The notes: generated from the sequence alone by a model not told the origin. DNA of 64,000 nt from Roseiarcus sp963820095 (GCA_963820095.1 CAWFZA010000023.1:124001-188000), one strand, 5' to 3'. Shown: positions 17,061-30,550, counted from the stretch's first letter. Made by a program: numbers and translations.

Positions 17061-18885
17061 CTATTCCACGGTCACCGACTTCGCCAGGTTGCGCGGCTGG
17101 TCGGCGTCCTTGCCCATGATGACAGCGGTATGATAGGCGAGCATCTGGATCGGCGCGGCATAGACGATCGGCGCGAAGTTGAGCGCCATGTCGGGCATCG
17201 GCAGGACATGCTCGATCGCCACCCCCGCCTCCTCCACCGCGTGCCGGTCTCCGATCAGAATGAGGCGGCCGCCGCGCGCCGCGACCTCCTGCATGTTGGA
17301 GACCGTCTTTTCGAACACCGCGTCGCGCGGGGCGATGACGATCACCGGCATCGCTTCGTCGATGAGCGCGATCGGTCCGTGCTTGAGCTCGCCCGCGGCG
17401 TAACCTTCGGCATGGATGTAGCTCAGTTCCTTGAGCTTCAGCGCGCCCTCGAGCGCCAACGGATAGGCCGTGCCCCGGCCAAGGTAGAGGACGTCGCGGG
17501 CCCGCGCGATCGCGTGCGCGAGCTTTTCGGCTTTGGGCTCAAGCTTGAGCGCCTCGGCGAGAAGCCCTGGCGTTGCGACGAGTTCGCCGATCAGCGCCTG
17601 CTCGGCGGTCTCGTCGACCGCGCCGCGCGCTTTGCCCAAGCCGATCGCCAACGCAGCCAGAGCGGCGAGCTGGCAGGTGAAAGCCTTGGTCGAGGCGACG
17701 CCGATCTCGGGGCCGGCGAGCGTCGGCGCGGCTGCGTCGGTCAAGCGCGCAATGCTGGAATCCGGCACGTTGACGACGCCAACGGTCTTCGCTCCCCTCT
17801 CCATCACGTAGCGCAGCGACGCCAGCGTGTCCGCCGTCTCGCCCGATTGCGAGATGACGATGGTGAGCCCGCCGTCGTCGACGGGCGCTTCGCGATAGCG
17901 GTACTCCGACGCGACGTCGATCTCGACCGGCAGTCGCGCGAACCGCTCGATCCAATATTTGGCGATGAGCCCGGCCATATAGGCGGTGCCGCAGCCGACG
18001 ATCGACAGGCGAGTGAGGCGGGTCGGATCGACGGGCCACGCGAACGGTTTTAGCCTGAGCGCCGCCATGTCGATGTAACGGGCGAGCGTGTGGCCGACCA
18101 CCTCAGGCTGCTCGTGGATCTCCTTGGCCATGAAATGCCGGTAATTGCCCCTTTCCGCCGAGCAGGCTGCCGGCTGGGCTGCGCTGGATGCGGCGCTGGG
18201 CTTGGCTGCCGCTCGCGTCGCGAATCTCGGCGCCCTTGCGGGTCAGCGCCGCCCAGTCGCCTTCCTCGAGATAGGCGATGCGGTCGGTGAAGGGGCTGAG
18301 CGCGAGCGCGTCCGAACCCAGGTACATTTCCCCGTCGCCGTAGCCGATCGCGAGCGGCGCGCCCTGCCGCGCGCCGATCAGGAGATCCTCCTCGCCCTCG
18401 AACAGATAGACGAGCGCGAATGCCCCGCGGAGGCGCCCAAGCGCCGCATGAACCGCGTCGTGAGGCGATTTGCCCTTGGCGAGTTCGTCCTCGACGACGA
18501 AAGCCGCAATCTCGGAATCGGTCTCGGTCTGAAACGCATGGCCCTCGGCGGCGAGCTCCTGGCGCAGAGCCCGGAAATTCTCGATGATCCCGTTATGGAC
18601 GACCGCGAGCCGCGGCGACGCGTGCGGATGGGCGTTGTTCTCCGTGGGCTTGCCGTGCGTCGCCCAGCGCGTGTGACCGATGCCGATCGCGCCGCCAAGC
18701 GGCGCTGCGGCCAGTTTCGCCTCGAGGTTTTTCAGCTTGCCCGCAGCGCGTCGCCGGTCCAACCGGCCGTTCTCGAGCGTCGCAACCCCGGCGGAATCGT
18801 AGCCGCGGTATTCGAGCCGCTTCAGCGCGGCCACGATCGAGCCGGCAACCGGTTCGGTCCCGAGAATCCCGACAATTCCACACAT
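17061..18885 (-). CDS. glmS: Glutamine--fructose-6-phosphate aminotransferase (isomerizing), frameshifted
   Basis: Makes glucosamine-6-phosphate, the first step to UDP-GlcNAc for peptidoglycan and LPS; about 607 residues. The N-terminal glutaminase begins MCGIVG with nucleophile Cys2, then GIGHTRWATHGKPTENNAHP and VVHNGIIENF. The isomerase half has two SIS domains (VGCGTAYMAGLIAKYWIE, SQSGETADTLASLRY) and ends KSVTVE. The two halves lie in different frames. At about 18147-18151, gga aag ggg c aat tac shows one extra base; removing it joins GGKG to NYRHFMAKEIHEQP. As the gene is essential, this is very likely a sequence error. Confidence 0.95.
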
Positions 18886-19141
18886 TCCGAATTCCTTGTC
18901 CGAATCAAGCCGGGGCTCAGCAAGCCTTAGGCCCACGAGCGGCGCAGTCACAAGTCAAGTTCGGCGAAGGAATGTGAATGGCGACAAGGGTCGTCCGGGC
19001 AGGCCGTAATTCTACCTGGACCCGCCCGAAGCCTGATCAAGCGGGGTATCGGTTACAAATCACTTGACGAGACTGCTACACTATGGTTGGCTGCCTGAGG
19101 TCGATTGATCGGGCGACGAACCGAGATTGGGGCTGTCGGAG

Positions 19142-19516
19142 ATGATTGGCCAGCGGGGTTTTCACTCACTCTGCGACACTGACCTGAGCCGAGCCTTGTC
19201 CGCAAAAATCATCGTTTGCACAGTTGGTTTGTCCTTGGCGCTCGGCGCGGCGGAAGCCTACGCTGCTCAGGCCGCGCCAACCTCCGCCCTCGTCCAGACC
19301 CTATCGAACTCTGGTGATCCTATTCGTGATCTTGGCAATTTGCCGCCGCCTCCCGATTCAGACAGCTCAACTCCGGCCTCTGCTTCGGCCGTGAGCAGCG
19401 CACAGCCTGTCCCCGAATTGCCGATCTGGGCGATGCTGGTGCTTTGCTTTGCCGGGCTTGGAGTGGCCAGGTTCAGGCGAGGCCGCAGGGATCGGCTTTC
19501 GCCGGAACTCGAGTAA
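19142..19516 (+). CDS. Small exported protein with a PEP-CTERM-like C-terminal anchor
   Basis: About 124 residues. A hydrophobic signal-like segment (AKIIVCTVGLSLALGAAEAY) ends in an AYAAQA cleavage-like site, followed by a Pro/Ser/Ala-rich linker (LPPPPDSDSSTPASASAVSS). The C-terminal VPELPIWAMLVLCFAGLG plus ARFRRGRR is the tripartite shape of an exosortase sorting tail: short motif, transmembrane helix, Arg cluster. The motif is VPELP instead of the usual VPEPS. The start is uncertain (ATG 19142 or TTG 19127). No function is recognised. Confidence 0.6.
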   Translation: MIGQRGFHSLCDTDLSRALSAKIIVCTVGLSLALGAAEAYAAQAAPTSALVQTLSNSGDPIRDLGNLPPPPDSDSSTPASASAVSSAQPVPELPIWAMLVLCFAGLGVARFRRGRRDRLSPELE

Positions 19517-19573
19517 TTTCCCCTCATCTCGCCGCGTTAGCCCTATCGCGCCGCTCTGCGCCCGCTCTTCGCT

Positions 19574-20656
19574 TTAGGGAATTCGCCTATAGCCTCCTTC
19601 ACGAAACGCTTGTGATCGACGTACATATCCGGTCCCAGTTCCATTCGAATAGACCCGTGGTTTTTCACGCCATTTGATAATGGGTGGCCAGCGCGACGGA
19701 CGAGGATTGACGCCCTTGAGATGAAAGAGAACCTCTTCTCGTCCGCTAATGGATTCGCCGGTAACAACTTGATACTTGTTGCCCCAAGAATTCTCGGCCT
19801 CAAGCACCGCGACCACAAGCTCATGCCTGGCTGATGGCCGCTGGGGAAGTACCGCCAAAAAAGCACGATGTACCTCATCCAAGTCTGCCCACTTAGCGAA
19901 GAACAAATTAGACACACAGCCAAGGCTCTGATGTTCGTTGAATGCTTCCACGTCCGTGATCTTATAAGTGGTGGTCCAACCTCCGTCGTTGGGAATACTG
20001 TAAACATCCCCATCGTAGATTACGCAAATAATATCCGGAGCAACGGGGAGAAATAATAATGCACCGGAATGCTGAAGTCCGAAGCTGAGGCCCTTTGCGC
20101 GAGGATTCTGCAAATACCAACGGTTTGTTAGTATTGCCGGATCATCCGAAGTAACAAATTGCCTTTGTGTCCCATTTCGAATCAGACACACTTTCAAATC
20201 GTCTATTATACGGAACGACTCAGCGAAAGCTCGCATGCCATCCTGGACGAACTCGCTAACGGGCACGTTCACATCGGCGGGAGGGCTGCCGTCGAAGGCG
20301 ACGTCGGCAATTTCCGCGTAGGCCAACGCCATACGTCGTGAGGCTGCCTCAGTTCGGCAGTACTGAAGAAGGCAAAAATGGCGCAGCACAAATTTGTCAC
20401 AATCACTAAGTGGCAACTTACCAGCAATTCTCTTTACTGTACTCGAATACATTCCTTCTGATCGTTGGACAAGTTTTTCTAAGTTTAAGTCCTTGCCATA
20501 GAAATAGCTTCGAGAACATTGCCCTCTCACCGGGCCAGCGTGAATTCCCTTATGTCGATCAATATTGTAAATATTTATAGCGAGACCATCCCCGCCCAAT
20601 GTAAAAGGCGTGAGGTAACACCTCGGAACATAATGTTGATTTTTGTGCGAGGCCAT
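19574..20656 (-). CDS. DUF4238 domain-containing protein
   Basis: A 360-residue protein. The N-terminal HKNQHYVPRCYLTPFT is the hallmark of the DUF4238 family, followed by INIYNIDRHKG and YFYGKDLNLEKLVQR. The middle section has RHFCLLQYCRTEAASRRMAL and FVTSDDPAILTN, also typical. No catalytic motif is known for the family. The start ATG at 20656 directly precedes ASHKNQHY; the upstream extension is dissimilar. The base composition is clearly more A/T-rich than neighbouring genes, suggesting acquisition by transfer. It lies between a PEP-CTERM-like gene and uvrA with no partner gene. Confidence 0.8.
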   Translation of the reverse strand: MASHKNQHYVPRCYLTPFTLGGDGLAINIYNIDRHKGIHAGPVRGQCSRSYFYGKDLNLEKLVQRSEGMYSSTVKRIAGKLPLSDCDKFVLRHFCLLQYCRTEAASRRMALAYAEIADVAFDGSPPADVNVPVSEFVQDGMRAFAESFRIIDDLKVCLIRNGTQRQFVTSDDPAILTNRWYLQNPRAKGLSFGLQHSGALLFLPVAPDIICVIYDGDVYSIPNDGGWTTTYKITDVEAFNEHQSLGCVSNLFFAKWADLDEVHRAFLAVLPQRPSARHELVVAVLEAENSWGNKYQVVTGESISGREEVLFHLKGVNPRPSRWPPIIKWREKPRVYSNGTGTGYVRRSQAFREGGYRRIP

Positions 20657-20702
20657 TTCCCGTCGGCTAATCTGTGTTGGGAGGGGCTGGTGGCTTACGC
20701 GC

Positions 20703-23653
<2,951 letters not shown>

Positions 23654-23740
23654 GGCGGTTCCTGGAGGCGGCTCCCTTCCTTAACGGTAACGCACAGTCG
23701 CGTGCGAATCGCGCTTGCGCCGACTGTCGCGGCGATGCTA

Positions 23741-23755
23741 GAACAAAAGAAGAAC
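23741..23755 (-). promoter_or_regulatory. LexA (SOS) box upstream of uvrA
   Basis: The plus strand reads gaacaaaagaagaac, which on the minus strand is GTTC-N7-GTTC, the direct-repeat LexA operator of Alphaproteobacteria. It lies 88 bp before the proposed uvrA ATG and about 210 bp before ssb, in the shared divergent region. This fits the known SOS control of uvrA. Regulation of ssb from the same box is possible but not shown. Confidence 0.75.
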
Positions 23756-23965
23756 AAGGGCAAAGGCGCTTCTTCCGGCGCCCGGACCCGCGGTTTAAGG
23801 TTAATGTAGTCATGAGGCCGCCGCTTCCCAAGCGTCTGGATGCGGCGAGATGTGGATAAGCGCGAGCCGGCGGAGAATTCGGACGCCCATGCGTCCGCCG
23901 CATTCGGCTAAAGCGATCGCGTGAGGATCGCGCGCCCTTCGATGGGCGGCGGCGAGGAGAGGATC

Positions 23966-24469
23966 ATGGCGGGCAGCGTCAACAAAGTCATTCTGATCGG
24001 CAATCTGGGCAAGGACCCTGAGGTCCGGCGGCTCAATTCCGGCGATCAGGTCGTGAACTTCACGGTCGCCACCTCCGAGACCTGGCGCGACAAGACTTCA
24101 GGGCGAGCGCAAGGAAAAGCACCGAGTGGCATAACGTCGTGATCTTCAACGAGAACCTCGGCAAGGTGGTCGAGCAATATTGCAAGAAGGGCTCGAAGGT
24201 TTATGTCGAAGGCCAGCTGCAGACGCGCAAGTGGCAGGACAAGGACGGCAACGATCGCTACACGACCGAGGTCGTGCTGCAGCGCTTCCGCGGCGAACTG
24301 CAATTGCTCGACTCGCGCGGCGGCGGCGAGGGTCGCGACAGCTTCCCTGACGAAGGCGCAGGCCGGCGCGTCCAGCTTCAACCGCGCGGCGGCGAGCGAG
24401 CGTCGCCCGGCGCTTTCCGGCGGCGGCGGCGCGGGCGCGGGGCCGATCGACGACGACATTCCGTTCTGA
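23966..24469 (+). CDS. ssb: Single-stranded DNA-binding protein (multiple frameshifts)
   Basis: Essential OB-fold protein coating single-stranded DNA, about 167 residues. The ATG at 23966 has a gaggagagg ribosome site. The first frame gives AGSVNKVILIGNLGKDPEVR, RLNSGDQVVNFTVATSETWRDK. GERKEK then TEWHNVVIFNENLGKVVEQY, KKGSKVYVEGQLQTRKWQDK are in two other frames. The end SSFNRAAASERRPALSG and acidic tip DDDIPF returns to the first frame. Extra bases near 24101, 24120 and between about 24330 and 24375 sum to three. The tip is the conserved docking site for SSB partners. Divergent from uvrA. Confidence 0.93.
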
Positions 24470-24505
24470 GCGCAGGATTGCGCGCGCGAGGCCCGCGACA
24501 CTGGC

Positions 24506-25398
24506 TCACGCGCTCGCCGCCATCCCACGCAGCCAATGGACGAAGGCTTCCAGAGTTTCCCGTCGGGGATGGTCTGGCGCGAAGATCGGATAGAAAGCCG
24601 TATCCCGGCAACCCGAAGTCGAAAGCCTTGACCAGTGCGCCCGAAGTCAGCTCGTCGGCGACGACGACGTCGCTGCAAAGCGTCATGCCCTGGCCCGCAA
24701 GGGCGGCCTCGATGGCGTGAGCCTCCTCCCGGAAGCTGAACGCAATGGTCCATAGGCGGGGGCTGGCCGCAGGCCGCGTCGAACCAGCGCTTCCAGTTGG
24801 GAGACAGGCGGTCATTGGCGAACCAGTCGTAATGGATGAGCGGGTAGCGGCCGAGATCGGCGGGCGACGCAATCGGCTCGCGCCCCGCGACAAGACTGGG
24901 ACTGCAGACCGGGTAGTGGCGATCGCGGAACAACTCGCGCCCAGCGTGCGGAGGCGGAGACCGCGCGTATCGGATGGCGAGATCGGCTTCGTCCGGCTCG
25001 ACAATTCGGTCGGTCCCGATCACCGACAGGGGAATGTCCGGATGGTTGGCGCGCCAACCGCCAAGCCGAGGCACGAGCCAACGGCTCGCGAAGGCGTTGG
25101 TCGAAGTGATGCGCAGCGGCGCGTCGTTCTCGGCCGGATCGATTGACGACAGCGCCGCGGCGAACGTGTCGAAGCCATTCCGCAATCCGGGTAGGAGCTT
25201 CTCGCCGGCCGGCGTCAGCGCCAGCGGGCGCGGGCGTCGGCGAAACAGCTTCACGCCGCAATGATCCTCAAGGAGCCGGACGTGGTGGCTGATCGCTGTT
25301 GGGGTGAGCCCCAGCTCTTCGGCTGCGTCCTTGAAGCTCAACCTTCGCGCCGCCGCCTCAAAGGCGCGCAGAGCGCCAAGCGGCGGCAAGCGTCTCAT
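24506..25398 (-). CDS. LysR-family (GcvA-like) transcriptional regulator (frameshifted)
   Basis: About 297 residues. N-terminal winged HTH: LPPLGALRAFEAAARRLSFK, DAAEELGLTPTAISHHVRLL, which is the GcvA subgroup pattern. The effector domain reads LRITSTNAFASRWLVPRLGG, then RELFRDRHYPVCSPSL. Two extra bases, about 24756-24762 (in a ccccc run) and about 24593, separate it into three frames. Removing them joins WTIAFSFREEAHAIEAALAG and the end YPIFAPDHPRRETLEAFVHW. It is divergent from the FAD oxidase gene, so it is the likely regulator of that gene. Confidence 0.85.
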
Positions 25399-25508
25399 CG
25401 CCCGAGCATAGATGAATTTTTTTCATCCAGCACCTGACGAATATGATTTTGCCGAAGCGGCCGCTTTCGCGCGAATAGTCCAGCCACACCTTGCAGGAGC
25501 GAGCCGGC

Positions 25509-26907
25509 ATGACCGTGGCAAGCGCACGAGACTTCAAGCCGACGTCCAGCCTCCAAGAGACCCGCGTCGCCGCTTTTCGGCGGCGCTTGTCAGGATCGCT
25601 GGTTCTACCGGGCGATGACGACTATCACTCGGCGCGCCGCGTGTGGAATGGCATGATCGACAAGAGGCCCGCGATCATCGCCTATTGCGCAACGCCGAGC
25701 GACGTCGTCGAATCGATCGCCTTCGCCCGCGAGACCGGCCTACCACTGGCCGTTCGAGGCTGGCGGTCACAACATCGCCGGAAAGTCGCTTTGCGAGGAC
25801 GGTCTTGTGATCGACCTCTCCCGGATGAGACGCGTCGCCATCGATCCCGAATCCCGAACGGCGCGCGCTGAAGGCGGCGCGCTGCTCGCCGATCTCGACG
25901 TCGCAAGTCAGGCGCATGGTCTGGCGACCACGACGGGCGTCAACAGCGACACGGGCCTTGTCGGTTTGACGCTCGGCGGCGGCATCGGCCGGCTCGGGCG
26001 CAAGCACGGGCTGAGCTGCGACAACATGATGTCCGCGGAGGTCGTGACCGCGGACGGACGGATCCTCAAAGCGTCCGAGGATGAGAACGCCGATCTCTTT
26101 TGGGGCCTGCGCGGCGGCGGCGGCAATTTCGGCGTCGTTACGGAAGTCGTTTATCGCCTGCATCCGCTTGGACCAACGGTTCTCGCGGGCTCGCTTATCT
26201 ATCGGTGGCGAGACGCGCGCGCCGCGTTGAGGCTCTACGCCGAATTCTCGGCGGCCGCGCCGGACGAAATCTCCGCCGACGCGGCGCTGGTGACGCTGCC
26301 CGACGGCGACCGCGCCGTCTCGATATCGGCGTTCTACGCCGGCCCGTTCGAGCGAGGGCGAGCGCGCGCTCCAGCCACTGCGCGAGCGCGCTCACGCCGC
26401 TCGAGGACCGCATTCGCGCCAATCCCTTACGTCGAGCTGCAGCGCGCGGGAGACGCGACCTTTCCGCGCGGCGACCGCTTCTTCTGGAAGGCGCAGTTCC
26501 TGCGGAACATCCCCGATGCAGCGATCGACGCACTCCTCGACATGTATCCGGCTGCGCCGTCGCCCCGCTCGCTCTTCGTGTTCCAGCAGGTCGGCGGAGC
26601 GATCGCTCGGTGCCCGGCCGAACAATCGGCGTACGCAAACCGTGACGCGGCCTTTGACGCATTCCCCGTCTCGATATGGACTGATCCCGCGCGGGACGAA
26701 GCCAATGTCGCCTGGGCGTCGGCGACCTACGAAGCCATGCGGCCGTTCGGGACGAACGGCGTCTACGTCAACAATCTCGGCGACGAAGGCGAGGACCGGG
26801 TCAGGGCGGCCTATGGCGCGAATTACGGGCGCCTTGCGGCGCTCAAACGAAAGTTCGATCCCACGAATTTCTTCCGCGCCAATCAAAACGTCCGCCCTGC
26901 GGGCTGA
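25509..26907 (+). CDS. Berberine-bridge-type FAD-linked oxidoreductase (frameshifted)
   Basis: About 465 residues; flavoprotein oxidase with a PCMH FAD domain and a C-terminal BBE domain. After correcting one extra base near 25761 the N-terminal FAD loop reads GGHNIAGKSLCEDGLVIDLS, whose His is the usual covalent flavin link. Then come GVNSDTGLVGLTLGGGIGRL, LFWGLRGGGGNFGVVTEVVY and the BBE end DPTNFFRANQNVRP. Between about 26356 and 26430 three extra bases cancel out; local correction gives GERALQPLRER, LTPLEDRIRANPYVELQ. The ATG at 25509 is chosen by ribosome site aggag. The substrate is unknown. Divergent LysR gene. Confidence 0.85.
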
Positions 26908-26912
26908 GCCCC

Positions 26913-27424
26913 ATGCCCCTGTTCGTCGTCCTCCTGCGCGCCGTCAACGTCGGGGGCACGGGCAAACTGCCGATGAGCGACCTCAAGCGGCTCTGCGAGA
27001 AGGCCGGATTCCGGAACGTGCGGACCTATATCGCGAGCGGCAATGTCGTGACCGAGCGGGACGGATCGGAAGCTGAAGCCAAGGCCGCGCTCGAGGCTGA
27101 ACTTGAGGCCTACGCGGGAAAGCCGGTCGGCGTGATCGTCCGGACCGCGGCCGAGATGGCCAAGGTCGTCGCCTTGAACCCCTTCCCGGACAGGGCCGCC
27201 AACCGAACGGTCGCGATCTTCCTCGACCACCCGCCCCCTGCGCGACGCGCTGAAAGATGTCAAAGGGCCAAGCAAACGAGGAGATTCGCTTAGGCGCGCG
27301 CGAGATTTACGTCCATTATCCTGACGGGATCGGCCGCTCCAAGCTGCGCATCCCTGCTGCTCGCGACGGGACCGCGCGCAACATGAACACCGTCGCCAAG
27401 CTCGCCGCGATGGCGGCGGAATGA
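26913..27424 (+). CDS. DUF1697 family protein (frameshifted)
   Basis: About 170 residues. Family start: LFVVLLRAVNVGGTGKLPMS, DLKRLCEKAGFRNVRTYIAS, GNVVTE. The C-terminus, AREIYVHYPDGIGRSKLRIP and NMNTVAKLAAMA, lies in another frame. Two extra bases near 27240 and 27270 explain this. The function of this family is not known. It follows the oxidase by 5 bp and is probably co-transcribed. Confidence 0.85.
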
Positions 27425-27481
27425 GGAGCTAGGCTTAGCGCGTGACGCGCCGCGCGACACGTCAGAATCACCCAGCGCGGC

Positions 27482-28027
27482 TTATTCTGAACCCGGCGAC
27501 GCCACTAACCCAGACAGTGACGGCTCCCCGGGTTGCGATCCGTCCGAGGGTACCGGATCCCCGTTCAAAATCAGCGCCGATCGAGCGTTATCGATCGACC
27601 ACGACTCAAAGCGTCGGAGAAAGCTTTGGCCAAGGAGCAGCTGACCGGCAACAGGCGCAATGCTTGCCGTCACATTTTCCAAGGTTCGATTGCCCACTCT
27701 CAGCGAACGGATTTGAAACCGCTGCGACGGGACAGCCGACCCGTCGGCCAATTTGTAGGTCCGGCTGCCGAGGAAATCGGCGTCCGTGATAGTCCCGGTC
27801 CGGACAAGGGTGGACACAACATCGGTAGGAATGCTGACGTCAGACGCGCCGCTATCGACCACGAACTTGAGCGTCAGCTGGTTGTCCGGCCCCCGTCGCT
27901 CGAGCATCGAAAACCGCAGGAGGCATCGCGGCCGCGCTGCGCCTCGCAGCCGAAAGCGGAGCGGGCGCGGCGGCAATCGCTTGCAGAAAATCAGAAACAA
28001 GGGTACGCTGCCGCAGTGAGCCACCAT
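27482..28027 (-). CDS. Retropepsin-like aspartic protease (N-terminus unclear)
   Basis: The last about 125 residues match the bacterial clan-AA (retropepsin-like) family: the catalytic FVVDSGASDVSIPTDVV with the DSGAS triad, TYKLADGSAVPSQRFQIRSL, LENVTASIAP and LLLGQSFLRRFESWSIDN. One such domain per chain implies that a dimer forms the active site. The upstream part of the frame (Pro/Arg-rich) does not look like the usual signal or anchor. The true N-terminus is probably in another frame because of another indel, so the listed start is provisional. Confidence 0.7.
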   Translation of the reverse strand: MVAHCGSVPLFLIFCKRLPPRPLRFRLRGAARPRCLLRFSMLERRGPDNQLTLKFVVDSGASDVSIPTDVVSTLVRTGTITDADFLGSRTYKLADGSAVPSQRFQIRSLRVGNRTLENVTASIAPVAGQLLLGQSFLRRFESWSIDNARSALILNGDPVPSDGSQPGEPSLSGLVASPGSE

Positions 28028-28522
28028 TCGCGTCCGCCATGACGAAGATTCGGGTTTTCCGCACCGGCGCGTCGAGTCAGGAGGAAAAGCGCGCGTAAAA
28101 ATTTAAGCAGCGAAATTCAGTTAGCGCTTCGCGGTCTCCAGTTAATGTATTTGAAGAAGAATTTATCCTAACATGTTGATAATAAAGTTAATTGTTTAAA
28201 TCATAAGGAATTTGTTGTGAAGATTAGAATTATATGCTACTGATACGGGTGAAGGAAAATCGTTGGGGCGCTCTGTCGACAGGCATGCTCGATCGCCTTC
28301 CCCGACGTGCAGGCGTAGACCGCGAAGGCTGAGTCCGTCGCGAGATTGAAGGGACGCGTCGCCGCCGCCTGAGCGAGAGAGAGCGATCCGGAGGTGACTC
28401 GCTAATCGCCTCGCAAGCGCTTGAAAAGGTTCCATTCGGACTCGCTAACGACGCCGCCTCCCCCAGAGAAAGGGAGGCGCCCTTCCTCACGTCGCCCACC
28501 GGCCGGTCGCCGAAGACGGGCG
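28028..28522. other. A/T-rich intergenic stretch
   Basis: About 28095-28260 is strikingly A/T-rich (aatttaagc..., ttgataataaagttaattgt). The next 250 bp returns to high G+C. I recognise no gene, RNA or repeat. It could contain the promoter of the protease gene, which is transcribed away from it. Confidence 0.4.
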
Positions 28523-29939
28523 TCAGGCGGACTTCCGCGCCGGCTTCGCGGTCCGCTTCCGCGCCGGGTTCGCCATCTTCGGGGGCGCCTCGGCCTTGGC
28601 GCCGCCCTTGGCCTTCACCAGCGCCGCGTGGTCCTTCACTGTCTGCTCGGCGTAGGCCATGGCGAACGACGCAAGCGCGTCGTCGAACGCCTCGTTTCTT
28701 CCCATGTAGCCGGCGATGACGGCCGACTCGCCGGTTCGAGCGTGGGAGCGTGCGAGCGCGCGGCCGCAGAGCCGCGCATATTCCAACAGCGCCTGTTGCT
28801 CGGCGAGTTCGCTGACCCCGCCGAGCCGGCGGTTCTTGAGGATGCGGACATAGAAGTCGATCCCCAACGGCTCGTCCCTCGTCCAGCCGAGAAAGATATC
28901 GCTCGCGGCCTGCATCATCCGCTGACCCTCGACCACGCGCCTGCCCTGCGGGCCTTGATAGGCGAGCTTTTCCGACAGCCGCTCGAGGACCGAGCGCTGC
29001 GCCTGCTTGACTTGCAGGAAGAGCGGCTCGTTGTCGCCGTCGAGGAACAGCCCGACGACACAGATCGTGCCGACCGAGCCGACGCCCACCGCCTTGAAGG
29101 CGACGTCCTTCAATTGATAGCGATCAAGAAGGACCGTCCGGTCGGGAGTGAGCGTGTCACGGTAAAGCGCGAACCCGCGGGCAAAGTCGATCTTGCGGCC
29201 CCCGAGCGTGTGATGGTCGATGTGGAAGATCCTCGGCTTTTTATCGGCGATCCGGGGCTCGCGGCCGGTGACGAGATGAGGAAAGTTGTCGTCCTTGTCG
29301 AGACCGCGGCGCTGAGCATGGCGGATCACCGTCGAAAGGCTGCGCCGCAGTTCGGGGCTCTCAATCCGCTTAAGCTCTTGTTCCAGATCGATCCGGCTGT
29401 GCCAGATCTCAAGCGGTGAACGGTCCATGAGCTCGAACATGTGTTCGCGATAAGCCGTCACTGTGCTCGCAGCCGCAGTGCGCGCTCGTTTGTCGGACAT
29501 ATTGGCGGCCTTGGCCGCGACCGCGACGCTCGCCGCCAGACGCTTGACGTCGACGGTGAAATCGACGCCGGACAGCGTCTCGTCGAAATCATTGATGTCG
29601 AAAAGGATGTTGTCTTCGGGCGAATTGAACGCGCCGAAGTTCATCAGAGTGACAGTCGCCACAGGCTTGCACCGGCGCCCCGGCCATCGGCTGATGCGCG
29701 AGATCGGTCGCCATCACCGCCGCCGCGCCGCGCAGGAACCCGAACGGGTCCGCCGTCATCCGCTTGTAGCGCTCAGGCAAAAGCTGAGGCACCCGCTCGG
29801 CGTCGGATTCCGCCAGGATAGCGACGGCGTCGCGATCTCTGGGCCCATGCAACTGCGCGTGCGCTTCGCGCCGGACGCGCGCTCTCAGCTCTCTACCCTG
29901 CTCGTATCGTTCGGCGCGATTCTTCGAAGATGCAGCCAT
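28523..29939 (-). CDS. DUF2252 family protein (frameshifted)
   Basis: About 471 residues of a family of unknown function. N-terminal part: ERYKRMTADPFGFLRGAAAV, MATDLAH, VQACGDCH. It continues in the next frame as LMNFGAFNSPEDNILFDIND and FDETLSGVDFTVDVKRLAAS. The C-terminus has ADIFLGWTRDEPLGIDFYVR and a Lys/Ala/Pro-rich end typical of rhizobial members. One extra base at about 29646-29650 (cactctgatg for cacctgatg) explains the break. The chosen start is the ATG at 29939. Confidence 0.85.
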
Positions 29940-30180
29940 GGCGAAGATCCACTGAAGGAGATGCGGGTCCGGCGCAAGTCGCGAGCCGAACCGCTCGCTA
30001 AGATCGACTCTGAGCCAGCGGGAATAAAGCTTCGATCCGCAGCCGGCAATTCTTCGCCGCGCGCTCGCGACGGTCCCGGACGTCAATCGCCGGACGCCCG
30101 AAAGCCGCCAATAGCGGAAGTCTAGCCGGCAACTTCCGAGGTCTCTGGAGTCGCGCGCAGTCCATAGACCAGAGCACGCA

Positions 30181-30402
30181 TCACCGAAAACAGCGCAATG
30201 TTCCGTCGGGCATACGCGTGGCGCGATGGCCAGTTGTTCTTAGGCACCAGTCCTGATTCTGACCGCCCCATACGCAGTAGCCCCACGCGTTGCGATGCCG
30301 GTTTGGACCGCAGCCGCCTAACGCGAAAGCAGGGGTAATCGCTGAGGATAGAGTAGCCGAGACGATCACAACGCCTATCAGCTTAATCGACAGTTTTCTC
30401 AT
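30181..30402 (-). CDS. Small secreted GCG-type protein
   Basis: A 73-residue protein. Signal peptide: RKLSIKLIGVVIVSATLSSA, ending ITPAFA. The mature part starts LGGCGPNRHRNAWGYC and has four Cys (GGCGPN, GYC, DWC, RCF). The GCGPN/GxC arrangement resembles small exported proteins of Hyphomicrobiales of unknown role. An aaggaggcg ribosome site precedes the ATG. It stands alone between DUF2252 and the peroxidase gene, which is on the other strand. Confidence 0.75.
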   Translation of the reverse strand: MRKLSIKLIGVVIVSATLSSAITPAFALGGCGPNRHRNAWGYCVWGGQNQDWCLRTTGHRATRMPDGTLRCFR

Positions 30403-30550
30403 GGGCGCCTCCTTGTCCTACACAGAGAAAATTGAAGGAAAATATTTGATAGCGCAACGCTCCTTGCCGCCAATCCAATTGAAAGGGTAAAAATTCTCAG
30501 GTCTCGCGCCGAGCGGCGATGGGAGTCCGTAAGGTCGGTTCAAGCTCAGC

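Noticed and set aside
16845..18053. 402-codon plus-strand frame across glmS
   Set aside because: Antisense to glmS, whose SIS domains are unmistakable; composition typical of a shadow frame.
18103..18170. Programmed frameshift in glmS
   Set aside because: There is no slippery heptamer with downstream structure known for glmS, and the same extra-base pattern occurs in many unrelated genes here, so a sequence error is simpler.
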